Positions 51,669-59,669 of a DNA stretch of 64,000 nt are shown here, one piece after another. Position 1 is the first letter of the stretch, and each line of letters opens with the position of its first letter. Origin of the DNA: Vampirovibrionales bacterium. GTDB taxonomy: Bacteria; Cyanobacteriota; Vampirovibrionia; Vampirovibrionales; Vampirovibrionaceae. The position numbers were made by a program, and so were the translations under genes. Location: NCBI GenBank assembly GCA_016712355.1, contig JADJRF010000005.1, positions 124,001-188,000 on the forward strand. Reading direction: 5' to 3'. The notes under the pieces were generated by a model that was not told the origin of the DNA, did no database searches, and worked only from the letters and a program-made list of their open reading frames with translations.

Positions 51669-51968
51669 GAGCGAACTCCTGATTAAAGGCAAAGGAGAAA
51701 TACCGTCCCCCAAAAGGGGAAACGACCTCTTGTAGGGCCGTCTTCTATATATAAGAATGATACGTGCCGAATAGAGCGCCACTCGCTTGCGCGAGCTACT
51801 CTTGTCCTGACGACGCCCAACCCGCTCAGAGGTTCCCCTGATGACGCGCGGCGTGTCACTCTTTTCTGATCAAAAGCGGTACGGACCGGCGCCCACCGAC
51901 CCAAAACAACACGCCCAGAGGGAGGGGATTTGCTTTAAAACGTCTCTGCGGCGCGGGGATAAAACCTG
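51669..51968. other. Intergenic region upstream of the solenoid gene
   Basis: About 300 bp separate the solenoid gene from the Ycf23-like gene, both leftward. TATATATAG-like sequence near 51746-51756 is the best candidate for a -10 of the solenoid gene. I see no terminator with a T-run for the upstream gene and no further gene. Confidence 0.35.
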
Positions 51969-52757
51969 TCAGGCCCGAGCGCTGGCAGCGTAAGGCGAAA
52001 GAAAGGGCGCATGGGCACAACGACCCACTTCCAGCATCATCCGCTCGATACGCTCTACCATGGCATCCATGGTCGGCAAAGCGCTCACGGCGCGACCCAC
52101 GCCAACCGCAGCAGCGCCTGACTCCAGCGCGCGGCGCACGTTGTCGAGATCGATACCGCTAGCGGCCATTACCGGCGTCGAGACGTGAGACGCCAAGATG
52201 CGGGCGTTATTCAGGGTGATTTCAAATTTTTCTTCAGCGCTCAGCGCTTTCATTGTGGGCTGGGCGGAAACGACGCGTGCCGCGCCTTCTGTCTGAAGCA
52301 TATCAACGCCCATTGCGGCGAGACGTTCGGCCAAAGAGAGCTGAGTATCCAGCGACAAGTGCCCCGGAATGGTCACACAAGTCATTACATCCTGCGAATC
52401 AACCCCGGCCAGAGTTTTACGGGCGATGTTCAGCACTTCTTCCGGCGTCAGAAACAGGCCTTCTTCGTAAAGGGCGTCATAGTTTCCAATTTCCAGAACA
52501 TCAGCCCCATGGGCCGCAGCTTCTATGAGGGCATCGGGGCGAATACACGAGACAAAGACCGGCAGATCCGTCATCGCGCGTACAGCGCTGACGATGTCCG
52601 GGCGAGCGGCCACGTCAACGGCGGTGGCGCGGGCAATGGTCGCCGCCTGCGTCACGCGCTGGACGTGCAGGCGATCAAAGTTAGCGATACCCGCAATCAC
52701 TTTGACGGCGCGACGTTGGCGCAGGGCTTGCAATAAAGCTTGGCGTCTGGGGTTCAT
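51969..52757 (-). CDS. Ycf23/DUF561 TIM-barrel protein
   Basis: The 262-aa protein matches the Ycf23 family, present in cyanobacteria and in red-algal plastids. It has AVKVIAGIANFDRLHVQRVTQAA at the start, ATAVDVAARPDIVSAVR, VFVSCIRPDALIEAAAHGADVLEIGNYDALYEEGLFLTPEEVL, VTIPGHLSLDTQLSLAERL, and GVDMLQTEGA. These are typical phosphate-binding-type barrel segments. The function of Ycf23 is unknown. It is the clearest cyanobacterial-lineage marker in the window. The start at 52757 (MNPRRQALL) has AGAGG upstream; the frame is open to 52799. Confidence 0.9.
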   Translation of the reverse strand: MNPRRQALLQALRQRRAVKVIAGIANFDRLHVQRVTQAATIARATAVDVAARPDIVSAVRAMTDLPVFVSCIRPDALIEAAAHGADVLEIGNYDALYEEGLFLTPEEVLNIARKTLAGVDSQDVMTCVTIPGHLSLDTQLSLAERLAAMGVDMLQTEGAARVVSAQPTMKALSAEEKFEITLNNARILASHVSTPVMAASGIDLDNVRRALESGAAAVGVGRAVSALPTMDAMVERIERMMLEVGRCAHAPFLSPYAASARA

Positions 52758-53291
52758 GATCGGCTGACCTCTGGCTGCGTCGCCGCGAGGGCGACTCAAT
52801 TGTTACACTTAGGTGTTACACTTAGGGGGACCCGGAGATGGGGGGATTCGCCTGCTGCGCGGTATCAAACAAGTCACTTGGAGCAGAGGGAATAAACACA
52901 GGCAATAAAAATCGAAAAATAAGGATCCAGCGCCTTATTGCGCCTTGCGATGTCATCCCACAGAGAAGAGCGCGTGTCAACGAGCGAGACACTCCGGCTC
53001 GCTCCTCGACAATCGTCCCAATCCAAAACTCGCCCTGCAAGGCATCCCTCTCACGAGCAGGTATGTCTTGCAACGGCAGGCTTCTCAGGGCTTTTTAAAA
53101 ATGCTATGATAATAACAAACCTTCGCTTTAAGCCGCTTTACGGTCCAGAACGGAGGACATGTCATCTATTTTTATTTCATTTTGTTTCACTAAATTCCAA
53201 TTTTTCAGGTTGATTTTGTAATCTGCTCACACCCTGCCGAACGCTCCATCGCGAGCGATTCGGCTGGGGATCAGTTAAAGAGGAGTCTGCT
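52758..53291. other. Intergenic region with tandem 13-bp repeat
   Basis: Two perfect tandem copies of TGTTACACTTAGG (52801-52813 and 52814-52826) lie 44 nt upstream of the Ycf23-like gene, a possible double operator. Further right, TG-C-TATGAT near 53102-53110 is an extended -10 candidate for the rightward gene at 53292, leaving a leader of about 175 nt. No gene is supported in this stretch. Confidence 0.5.
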
Positions 53292-53501
53292 ATGGATGCC
53301 CTGTCGGGCCTTGGGGCCGTTACGACGCATCAAATAGCCGTAGCCGCCACCCAGAGCGGGAAGTTGCATGAGACGGGCGCACCCGCCTCGACTGACGCAC
53401 AGGAAGCGAAACGCGCGCAAGAAGTGACACGCAATATAAATCGCGCTTTAAAAAACCAGCGTCAACGCGCCGGGGCCTCTCAAAAAGGCGTTTTGGCTTA
53501 A
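53292..53501 (+). CDS. Small hypothetical protein
   Basis: The 69-aa soluble protein (MDALSGLGAVTTHQIAVAAT) has a Thr/Ala-rich first half and a basic helical second half (EVTRNINRALKNQRQRAGAS). A good ribosome site (AAAGAGGAG, 7 nt before ATG) supports it as a gene. It loosely recalls short YjfB-type motility proteins in its start, but this is too weak to assign. Confidence 0.6.
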   Translation: MDALSGLGAVTTHQIAVAATQSGKLHETGAPASTDAQEAKRAQEVTRNINRALKNQRQRAGASQKGVLA

Positions 53502-53516
53502 GGGCTTTGTCGTTCG

Positions 53517-53774
53517 TCAGCGCTTGCGGAGAGACGGCCGTGAAGACGGCTGTCGATACACGCGGTCTTTTTGCGTAAAAAAATCATCGAATAGGGGCTT
53601 TGACAACCGGTCCAACTGACGCAGATTCACCGGGCCCAAAACAGATAGAATATTTTGAATATCGCTCTGAGGGCCTCCAGATAACCGGAAATGGGCAGGG
53701 GCGGCTTGCGCAGAACAAAACGTCGCCAACATCAGCGCGACGGGCAAGACGCCGTAAGAAGTACGTTTCATCAT
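53517..53774 (-). CDS. Small secreted protein
   Basis: The 85-aa protein has a signal peptide (SYGVLPVALMLATFCSAQAAP) and a short mature part, HFRLSGGPQSDIQNILSVLGPVN, ending in a basic Arg/Ser tail. GGAGG stands 7 nt before ATG 53774. The frame is open to 54005 but lacks support there. It is convergent with the gene at 53292-53501. No family is recognised. Confidence 0.65.
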   Translation of the reverse strand: MMKRTSYGVLPVALMLATFCSAQAAPAHFRLSGGPQSDIQNILSVLGPVNLRQLDRLSKPLFDDFFTQKDRVYRQPSSRPSLRKR

Positions 53775-54408
53775 CGGGACACCTCCATGCAGTTCCCCAT
53801 AACGGGGCGAGGATGGGGCGCACGGCGCACAGAGCGCCGCAGCATACGGATTTAAAAGTAAAAACGCCTGACGTCGCTCAATTGCGCACGTCCTGAAAAA
53901 ATCTTCTGACGCAGGCGTCTGGTCGGCAGCGCCTGCGCATTCTGAATAAACCTTATGCCACTTTCTTACTGTAACGAATAACGCCCCCCGCCGACAATCC
54001 GCCACTTAGCCTAATCCCTCGGGAGAATGGGCCCGCAATTATGAAGCATTGTAATCTCTTGTCGCGCGCGTCAAACTCCGACAAGCGGCGGCCTTGAGAA
54101 AAATCTAAAGTTTTTCTGTACGAAAGCGGAGAAAATTGGTAAGATAGTGTACAAGTCACCCTAATCCAATTCCTTGTCCGACCGCCCCTTGCGAGAGTCC
54201 CCAAAGGTAACAGTATTGTTACACCGGTGTTCTTCCCCCGCAACTTTTTGAGCAAATGGCTTTTTATGCCAATGAGCGTGTTTTGGGACGAATGCCGTTA
54301 CGGGGAATGCTGATTCACCGGCGGTCGGAGCCATCATCAAAAGCGTCGTCGCTGGGGTGACGATTCAAGCAATGCTTACGGTGATTATTTCGGGAGGATC
54401 TGTTTTAT
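53775..54408. other. Intergenic region with a 16-bp interrupted palindrome
   Basis: The stretch separates divergent genes. GTAACA-GTAT-TGTTAC at 54207-54222 is a perfect inverted repeat, and TGTTACAC here matches the tandem repeats at 52801-52826. It could be an operator for the rightward HEAT-repeat gene. GGGAGGATC before ATG 54409 is the ribosome site of that gene. No further gene is supported. Confidence 0.45.
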
Positions 54409-55278
54409 ATGGTAAGCAAAACTGGCGTTAAAAAATCGCCTGCTGCGAAAACATTCGAAGAGTTACTCGAAGAGCTTCTAAACAGCCCATCGGAGAAAGT
54501 TCGCTACAACGCCGCCCGCGTCCTGGGAGAAATGGGGGACATGACGGCGGTCGATCCGTTAATCGAAGTGCTGCGCCATGATAAAAACGGCTCGGTTCGT
54601 CTGTACGCCGCGCGCGCCTTGGGCGAGCTGGGCGATCCCGCCGCCACCGAACCACTGATTGAATCGCTTCGCGATGACCGTAACGTTGACGTCCGCGTTC
54701 GCGCCGCGCGCGCCTTGGGTCGTCTTGGCGGCGAAGAAGTGGTGCTGCCGTTGGTGGAAGCTCTCAGCGACGGCAACAGCCAGGTCTGTATGACAGCGGC
54801 GGACGCCCTCGTTGAAATTGGTAAAATCGCCGTGGGCCCGTTACTGCGCAGTCTTAAACATGAGAAGGTCAACGTGCGTTGCGACGCCACGCGCGCTTTG
54901 GGCGAACTCGGCGACGCCACCGCTGTTGAGCCGCTCATTGAGATGCTGACCGACGAATGGGTCAACGTGCGTATCTACGCGGTGCAATCGCTGGGCAAGC
55001 TAAACGATTCGCGCGCCGTTCCCGCCTTGATCAAGGTGCTGGAAAACAGCAGCGAAAACGATCTCGTCCGGGCTGGCGCCGCAGCCGCGCTGGGTCTGCT
55101 TAAAGACGCGCGCGCCCTGCTGCCCCTGCGCGACCTCATCGTGCAGGCCGACGAACTGGGCGAAATCGAAGACACGGCCCTGAAAGCCTATAAAATGATC
55201 ATGGCCGCTAACTGGAAAGCCGTCCCCGGCGCGACAGCCGCTAAAAAGGCCGCCACGTCGCAAAGCGCCAAAAAATAA
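54409..55278 (+). CDS. HEAT-repeat protein (PBS-lyase type)
   Basis: The 289-aa protein consists of about seven HEAT repeats of 31 residues between residues 27 and 250, with the recurrent pattern VR..AARALGELGD..A(V/T)(D/E)PLIE.L. Such repeats form scaffolds and are named after phycobilisome lyases CpcE/F, which share them. There are no phycobilisome genes here, so a protein-interaction role is more likely. N- and C-terminal tails are Lys-rich. It is a single gene with a strong terminator after it. Confidence 0.88.
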   Translation: MVSKTGVKKSPAAKTFEELLEELLNSPSEKVRYNAARVLGEMGDMTAVDPLIEVLRHDKNGSVRLYAARALGELGDPAATEPLIESLRDDRNVDVRVRAARALGRLGGEEVVLPLVEALSDGNSQVCMTAADALVEIGKIAVGPLLRSLKHEKVNVRCDATRALGELGDATAVEPLIEMLTDEWVNVRIYAVQSLGKLNDSRAVPALIKVLENSSENDLVRAGAAAALGLLKDARALLPLRDLIVQADELGEIEDTALKAYKMIMAANWKAVPGATAAKKAATSQSAKK

Positions 55279-55302
55279 ACCTGAATCCTATCCAAATCGT
55301 CT

Positions 55303-55344
55303 GCCGCCCTGCGAATCAACTCCGCAGGGCGGCTTGGATTTTTA
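55303..55344 (+). terminator. Terminator after the HEAT-repeat gene
   Basis: GCCGCCCTGCG (55303-55313) and CGCAGGGCGGC (55323-55333) form a perfect 11-bp stem, followed by TTGGATTTTTA. It is among the strongest hairpins in the chromosomal part. Confidence 0.88.
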
Positions 55345-55404
55345 GGAAGGGTGTTTATCGTAAAATGAGCGCTATACGGACAGCGCTTATCTAACGGAGG
55401 CTTT

Positions 55405-56802
55405 ATGGTTCAGATTTTCCCATTTCGCGGTCTACGTTACGCGTTGACCGCAGGCGACTCTCTCAGCGATGTCACGGCGCCGCCCTATGACGTCATTGAA
55501 CCTGCGCATCAAGCGCGGCTGTACGATCGCCATCCCGCCAACGTGGTCCGGTTGATTCTCAATCGAAAAGAATCCGGCGATACTTGCGACAATAATCCTT
55601 ATACTCGCGCTGACGGGTTTTTACGACAATGGCAACGCGAAGGTATTCTCACCGCAGACACAAAGCCTTGCCTCCTGGCCTACTCTCAGAAATGGACGCC
55701 TGCCGGATATGAGGCGCCGGTAGAGAGAAAGGGTATGATCGCCCTCTTACGCCTTACTCCTCCAGAAGAACGGCAAGTGCTTCCGCATGAACGGACAATT
55801 GACAAGTATGTCAGCGATCGCATTACGCTTTCTAAAACCACCGGCGCGAATCTCAGCCAGATTTTTATGATTTACGGCGATCCGCAACGCTTTATCGAGC
55901 GCGAACTGTTTGACGCGTCCGCCGCCCAAGGGGCCGATTGGCTCAGCGCAACCGATGAAGATGGCGTCTGCCACCGCCTCCGCTCGGTCGACGATACAGA
56001 GACGCTGACGGCGATTCAACGGCATTTTGAAGACAAAACCCTGCTCATCGCCGATGGTCATCACCGGTATAAAACCGCTCTCACGCTACAACGCGAGGCG
56101 CGCGAACGAATTAAAGCCCTCCAGGGACAGGAACCGGCGCCCGGAACCTTGCTCAGCGATTACGTCATGGCATTTTTCGCCAATATGGACGACCCAGGCC
56201 TGCTCGTCTTCCCGACCCATCGCGCGCTGACCCGCTGGCCGCAGGGCTGGTCACGAGAACGGCTGGAAGCGGCTTTATCTCAGACCTTCGATTGCCTGCC
56301 CCCAGAGGCGTTTGACAGCGACCCGCAAACGATTCTATATGAAGGCCAGGGCGGGGCTCCGAGGTGGACCCTGCGTCTGAAATCCACAGACGGTTTGGGC
56401 GATTTGCCCGCCGTGATGCGCGATTTTGACGCGGCAATTCTGGATAAAATCGTCATAGAAGGTTATTTTCAGAGTGATGCGCCGACCTTAAAGGCCGACA
56501 AAATCCTCTGGTTTGATCGTAGCGAAGCTTCCGTACGCGACATGACGGCCCAGGGCGACGCGGTTGCGGCTTTTTACCTACATGCGCCCTCTGTTCGACA
56601 TGTGCAACGGATTTGTGCGGCAGGCGAACTCATGCCGCAAAAATCCACGTATTTCTATCCTAAAATCCTGAGCGGTCTGACGCTTTATAGCCATCGGGGC
56701 TTCGAGAGCGCTTCCGGCTGCGCGTTGAGTGGCGTCGTCGAAGGCGTTCAGCCTCTCGCCAAAGATTTCTGGCCTTTAGAAGCAGAATTGGCGCGCCGAT
56801 GA
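55405..56802 (+). CDS. DUF1015 family protein
   Basis: The 465-aa protein matches DUF1015 over its length. It starts IFPFRGLRYALTAGDSLSDVTAPPYDVIEP, has NVVRLIL, the conserved LLRLTPPEERQVLPHERTI and the central DETxTLxAIQRHFEDKTLLIADGHHRYKTAL, where the GHHRY motif is typical. These proteins are annotated as Ser/Thr kinase-like or HTH-containing in some genomes, but no activity is proven. CGGAGG precedes ATG 55405. It overlaps the EVE gene by four bases (ATGA). Confidence 0.92.
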   Translation: MVQIFPFRGLRYALTAGDSLSDVTAPPYDVIEPAHQARLYDRHPANVVRLILNRKESGDTCDNNPYTRADGFLRQWQREGILTADTKPCLLAYSQKWTPAGYEAPVERKGMIALLRLTPPEERQVLPHERTIDKYVSDRITLSKTTGANLSQIFMIYGDPQRFIERELFDASAAQGADWLSATDEDGVCHRLRSVDDTETLTAIQRHFEDKTLLIADGHHRYKTALTLQREARERIKALQGQEPAPGTLLSDYVMAFFANMDDPGLLVFPTHRALTRWPQGWSRERLEAALSQTFDCLPPEAFDSDPQTILYEGQGGAPRWTLRLKSTDGLGDLPAVMRDFDAAILDKIVIEGYFQSDAPTLKADKILWFDRSEASVRDMTAQGDAVAAFYLHAPSVRHVQRICAAGELMPQKSTYFYPKILSGLTLYSHRGFESASGCALSGVVEGVQPLAKDFWPLEAELARR

Positions 56803-57284
56803 GCAATCTTGAATCCCCTGAGCCACAGTATTGGCTGACGGTCGGCTCGCGGGAGAATTTTGAGATTTCCCGCGCCCGAGGATTTAATCTGCTGGGAATC
56901 AAATCGACGCACCGCAAAAAGGCGGCGCAAATCCGTCCGGGCGATGGCGTATTGTACTACCTCACCGGATTGATGGTTCTGGCAGGCGGCGTGAGCGTGC
57001 AATCGGAAATGTTTGAGGATGAAACGCAGGTTTGGACGTGTTCCTCAGTAAAAAACGGCAAACCAGAAGTCTATCCATACCGTTTTCACATTAAGCCCAC
57101 GCTTATCGCGCCTTCTGAAAGTGGCTTTCTCCCTGTCCGCGAAATCCGGGAGCAACTCGCCTACCTGCGCAAGTGGCCCGAAAAGAACTGGACACTGGGC
57201 TTTCAAGGAAACCTGCATTTATGGCCCGAGTCAGATTTCCGTTTGGCGTATGCGGCGCTAACCGAGCGTTTACAACGCTCTTAA
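56799..57284 (+). CDS. EVE-domain protein
   Basis: The 161-aa protein is a single EVE (PUA-like) domain: YWLTVGSRENFEISRARGFNLLGIKSTHRKKAAQIRPGDGVLYYLTG at the start, a central beta barrel and LRKWPEKNWTLGFQGNLHLWPESDF at the end. EVE domains bind modified bases in DNA or RNA and are linked to RNA modification or defence. It is coupled to the DUF1015 gene by an ATGA overlap, and its end is 4 nt from the convergent Fur-family gene. Confidence 0.85.
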   Translation: MSNLESPEPQYWLTVGSRENFEISRARGFNLLGIKSTHRKKAAQIRPGDGVLYYLTGLMVLAGGVSVQSEMFEDETQVWTCSSVKNGKPEVYPYRFHIKPTLIAPSESGFLPVREIREQLAYLRKWPEKNWTLGFQGNLHLWPESDFRLAYAALTERLQRS

Positions 57285-57288
57285 CTGG

Positions 57289-57735
57289 TTATTGGCACTG
57301 GGCGCACAACCCCAAAAACTCCATCTGGTGCGCACGCACCCGAAAGCGATTCAGGCGTGCCGCCGAGGCCGAAACCGCATCCACGCCGGGACAGGCGACT
57401 TCTTCAACCGAATGACAGCCTTGGCAGATCAAGAGATGATGGCAGCCAGATGAGTCGTGATGAGCGGGCGCTGCGTCATCAATCGCGCATTTAAGCGCTT
57501 TGCCACTGCCCATAAGGCGATGGATCAAGTGGCTCTCTTCCAGACGCTCCAGAATCCGATACACGCTGACCGTATCCACTTTTTCGCCACGCTGGACCAG
57601 TCGCTCGGCAATTTCGTAAGGCGAGAGCGGTTCGCGAGCCATATCCAGCGTCTCAATCACCAGCCGGCGAGCCCGCGTTAAGCGAAACCCCTTTTGTTTA
57701 AGCGTTTCAAGCGCCAGCGGCGCGTATCCAGACAT
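57289..57735 (-). CDS. Fur-family metal-responsive regulator
   Basis: The 148-aa protein has the winged helix (LKQKGFRLTRARRLVIETL, then VDTVSVYRILERLEESHLIHRL, the recognition region) and a dimerisation domain with HHDSSGCHHLLICQGCHSVEEV and C-terminal CAQCQ, the two CxxC zinc sites. The ligand pattern HHxLICxxC is common to Fur, Zur and PerR, so the sensed metal is open. AGGAAGG lies before ATG 57735. A perfect 7-1-7 box lies 80 nt upstream in a divergent promoter region, consistent with self-regulation. Confidence 0.9.
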   Translation of the reverse strand: MSGYAPLALETLKQKGFRLTRARRLVIETLDMAREPLSPYEIAERLVQRGEKVDTVSVYRILERLEESHLIHRLMGSGKALKCAIDDAAPAHHDSSGCHHLLICQGCHSVEEVACPGVDAVSASAARLNRFRVRAHQMEFLGLCAQCQ

Positions 57736-57780
57736 GGCGGCGGCCTTCCTGCCTTATGTGACAGCCTCAACAAGAGGCGC

Positions 57781-57830
57781 TTGACGCAAGGTAATGAGCA
57801 AGCGTATCCTGTTAATGCAATATTATTGCA
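57781..57830. promoter_or_regulatory. Divergent promoter with perfect 7-1-7 Fur-family box
   Basis: TGCAATA-T-TATTGCA (57816-57830) is a perfect 7-1-7 inverted repeat, the arrangement bound by Fur-family dimers. A rightward promoter TTGACG-N18-TATCCT (57781-57810) places its start within the box. Leftward, TTGCAA-N17-GATACG overlaps the box at its -35. The regulator at 57289 would thus control itself and the gene at 57871. Confidence 0.7.
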
Positions 57831-57870
57831 AGAGCTTTATTTCGTCCACCATAACCCCTTTGATTGACTG

Positions 57871-58704
57871 ATGACCGCTGCCAGCTATCCCGTAGCGTTG
57901 TTCGGGACGCCGCCCTATGGAGCCCCCGGCCTAACGGCTGCAAGCGTTTTATCGCCGCTTCCTGCAAACGGCGGTGGGGCTCATCACGCGCGGTATTTTC
58001 AGACTTTCGCTTCGCCAGCGCGGCCCCGCGCCGTTGATGCCAACGCCGGCAGCCATCAACGCCATACCCCCGCCCCAGTGGCCGCGTTCGCGCAAGGGGT
58101 AGGGCTCATTATGCTAGGGCTAATGCTGAACCGGATTCCGCCGCGCCCGTCGGCTTTTGAGCTGGTTTCCACGCGCGTGGAAGACTGGGCCAAAATGGCG
58201 CTGGGCGTGATCGCTACCGACAAATTCAATGCGGCCTTCGACGCCAAGCCCCCCGCCTGGCTTCAGGGACTAGAAACCGTTACTGCGTTGACGTTTATCT
58301 CCCAAGGTTTGCAGAAAAAAGGTTGGAAGCATTTTCCGCTGTTGGCCCTAGGCGTCCCTGCACTGGTACAGGTTACGCAATGGGCGAGCGAACAGGTCGA
58401 CGCCGCCCTCGATGAACGTCAAAGCGACATACCACGATGGATTCCAAAAACAGCGCTGGGTATTGCCTCTACCGTGGCAGGCGTTCTGGGACTGCGAGGG
58501 GTCATCCAGTCCCAGTGGTATCGCAGCGCTATCGGCCGATTAAGCGGCGATACCGCCGCAGGACAGGTCGTCGGCGCAGAAGCTGTGGTGTGCAGTCGGT
58601 GCGGCGGAGCGCATCTGTTGTGTATGGAAGAAATCAGTGATTTTGTCGGCGTCATGGCCTCGTGGGCGCATGACCAGTTTAAATTGGGAAACGCGCACTC
58701 ATGA
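57871..58704 (+). CDS. Membrane protein divergent from the Fur-family gene
   Basis: The 277-aa protein has a Pro/Ala-rich N-terminus of 75 residues, hydrophobic segments (FAQGVGLIMLGLMLNRI, FPLLALGVPALVQVTQW, TALGIASTVAGVLGLRGVI) and a C-terminal CSRCGGAHLLCMEE motif with three Cys and one His that could bind metal. I recognise no family. The Fur-type box in its promoter suggests a metal-related job, such as binding or transport help. It is coupled to the next small gene by an ATGA overlap. Confidence 0.65.
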   Translation: MTAASYPVALFGTPPYGAPGLTAASVLSPLPANGGGAHHARYFQTFASPARPRAVDANAGSHQRHTPAPVAAFAQGVGLIMLGLMLNRIPPRPSAFELVSTRVEDWAKMALGVIATDKFNAAFDAKPPAWLQGLETVTALTFISQGLQKKGWKHFPLLALGVPALVQVTQWASEQVDAALDERQSDIPRWIPKTALGIASTVAGVLGLRGVIQSQWYRSAIGRLSGDTAAGQVVGAEAVVCSRCGGAHLLCMEEISDFVGVMASWAHDQFKLGNAHS

Positions 58705-58958
58705 GAGTCCCGCCGTCTTCGGGTAGAATCGTCTCTCCAACGCCTTTATTTGGCCATCGTCTGCCGGACGGCTCAGATTGTACAGGCGGGCACGCTTCTC
58801 ACGTCCACCTGCCCCCCAAACGGGAACATGCGCCTAAGGCGGCGCCACCTTCATCCATCACACGGTTTTTCCGGGCGCTTTGGCAGTGGATTGGGGAATT
58901 CTTTCGTGATTGCGCATCGCTGGCGAAAGGGCCGGACCCGTCGCACACCGCTCATTAA
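58701..58958 (+). CDS. Small hypothetical protein coupled to the membrane protein
   Basis: The 85-aa product is basic and rich in Pro, Ser and His, with one amphipathic Trp-containing segment (ITRFFRALWQWIGEFFRDCA) near residues 53-72 that may lie along the membrane. The 4-nt overlap ATGA with the preceding gene is the main support. His and Cys residues would fit metal binding, but this is only a suggestion. Confidence 0.45.
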   Translation: MRVPPSSGRIVSPTPLFGHRLPDGSDCTGGHASHVHLPPKREHAPKAAPPSSITRFFRALWQWIGEFFRDCASLAKGPDPSHTAH

Positions 58959-59669
58959 CTTCGCCGCCTAAGAAAAAGGGGAGGGTCCCCCGTCCTCCCC
59001 AACCGGAAAGTAGCCGGTTAAACGGCTGTCGCTGAGCGCATAGAGCTCTTCAAGAGCCTTACGCGCCCCGCAATAACCTCAAGCAACGAGAATATAAACG
59101 TCGCAGAAAACTAAGGACAGCGGCGACGTAATCCCCTGCATTTTTTCATGGTCCCCTCCTGAACGAGCGCACGGCAAAACCAATCCATCACATCGCTACA
59201 TCGCTAAGGATTCTAGGTGGTAAGGATCATTAGCGGCCTTCGCGTCCCCTCAATGCGCCGCTTCTCCTTCGATAGATTTCATTATTATACCGATCGTTGC
59301 ATTCAACTGAAAGTCCAAACCGGAAACTTTATCGCGGGCGTCCCGCCTGACGCGGCACGGGTTTATACCGAGGATATAAAAGACAATTCTTTACTATTAA
59401 CACCACCTATGCGCCATGCAAAACGATCATTGGCAGAGAATTAATCCTTCGCGCCATAAACAGACGCGAGTACGCCCCAGAGCTTAAATAGAAACTATTC
59501 CCAGAAAATCGGCGGAAGAACCTGTCACCGATATGCTCCCTTGGCTATCCATGCCGCGGACGGTTCAAAATATGGCGCGCAATAATCCCCTGTTTTTAAC
59601 CGAATTAATGAAAACCAGCTTCCTGCGCATGATGGGCCTAGGGCCTTTCGCCCAGAAATAAAAATGGTG
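58959..59669. other. Region of about 0.7 kb without a confident gene
   Basis: Two weak rightward frames exist. One at 59217-59444 starts with GTG and gives 75 aa with an unremarkable composition. The other, at 59533-59661, gives 42 aa (MLPWLSMPRTVQNMARNNPL) with GGAAGAA about 16 nt upstream. Neither has clear support. A leftward terminator lies at 58971-59000. Hairpin-rich sequence near 59005-59075 could be transcript 3' structure. Confidence 0.4.
58971..59000 (-). terminator. Leftward terminator
   Basis: GGGGAGG and CCTCCCC form a 7-bp GC-only stem. On the minus strand it is followed by TTTTTCTT. It would end a transcript from the right, possibly that of the lyase operon, 670 nt after its stop. 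On the plus strand no T-run follows. Confidence 0.6.
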
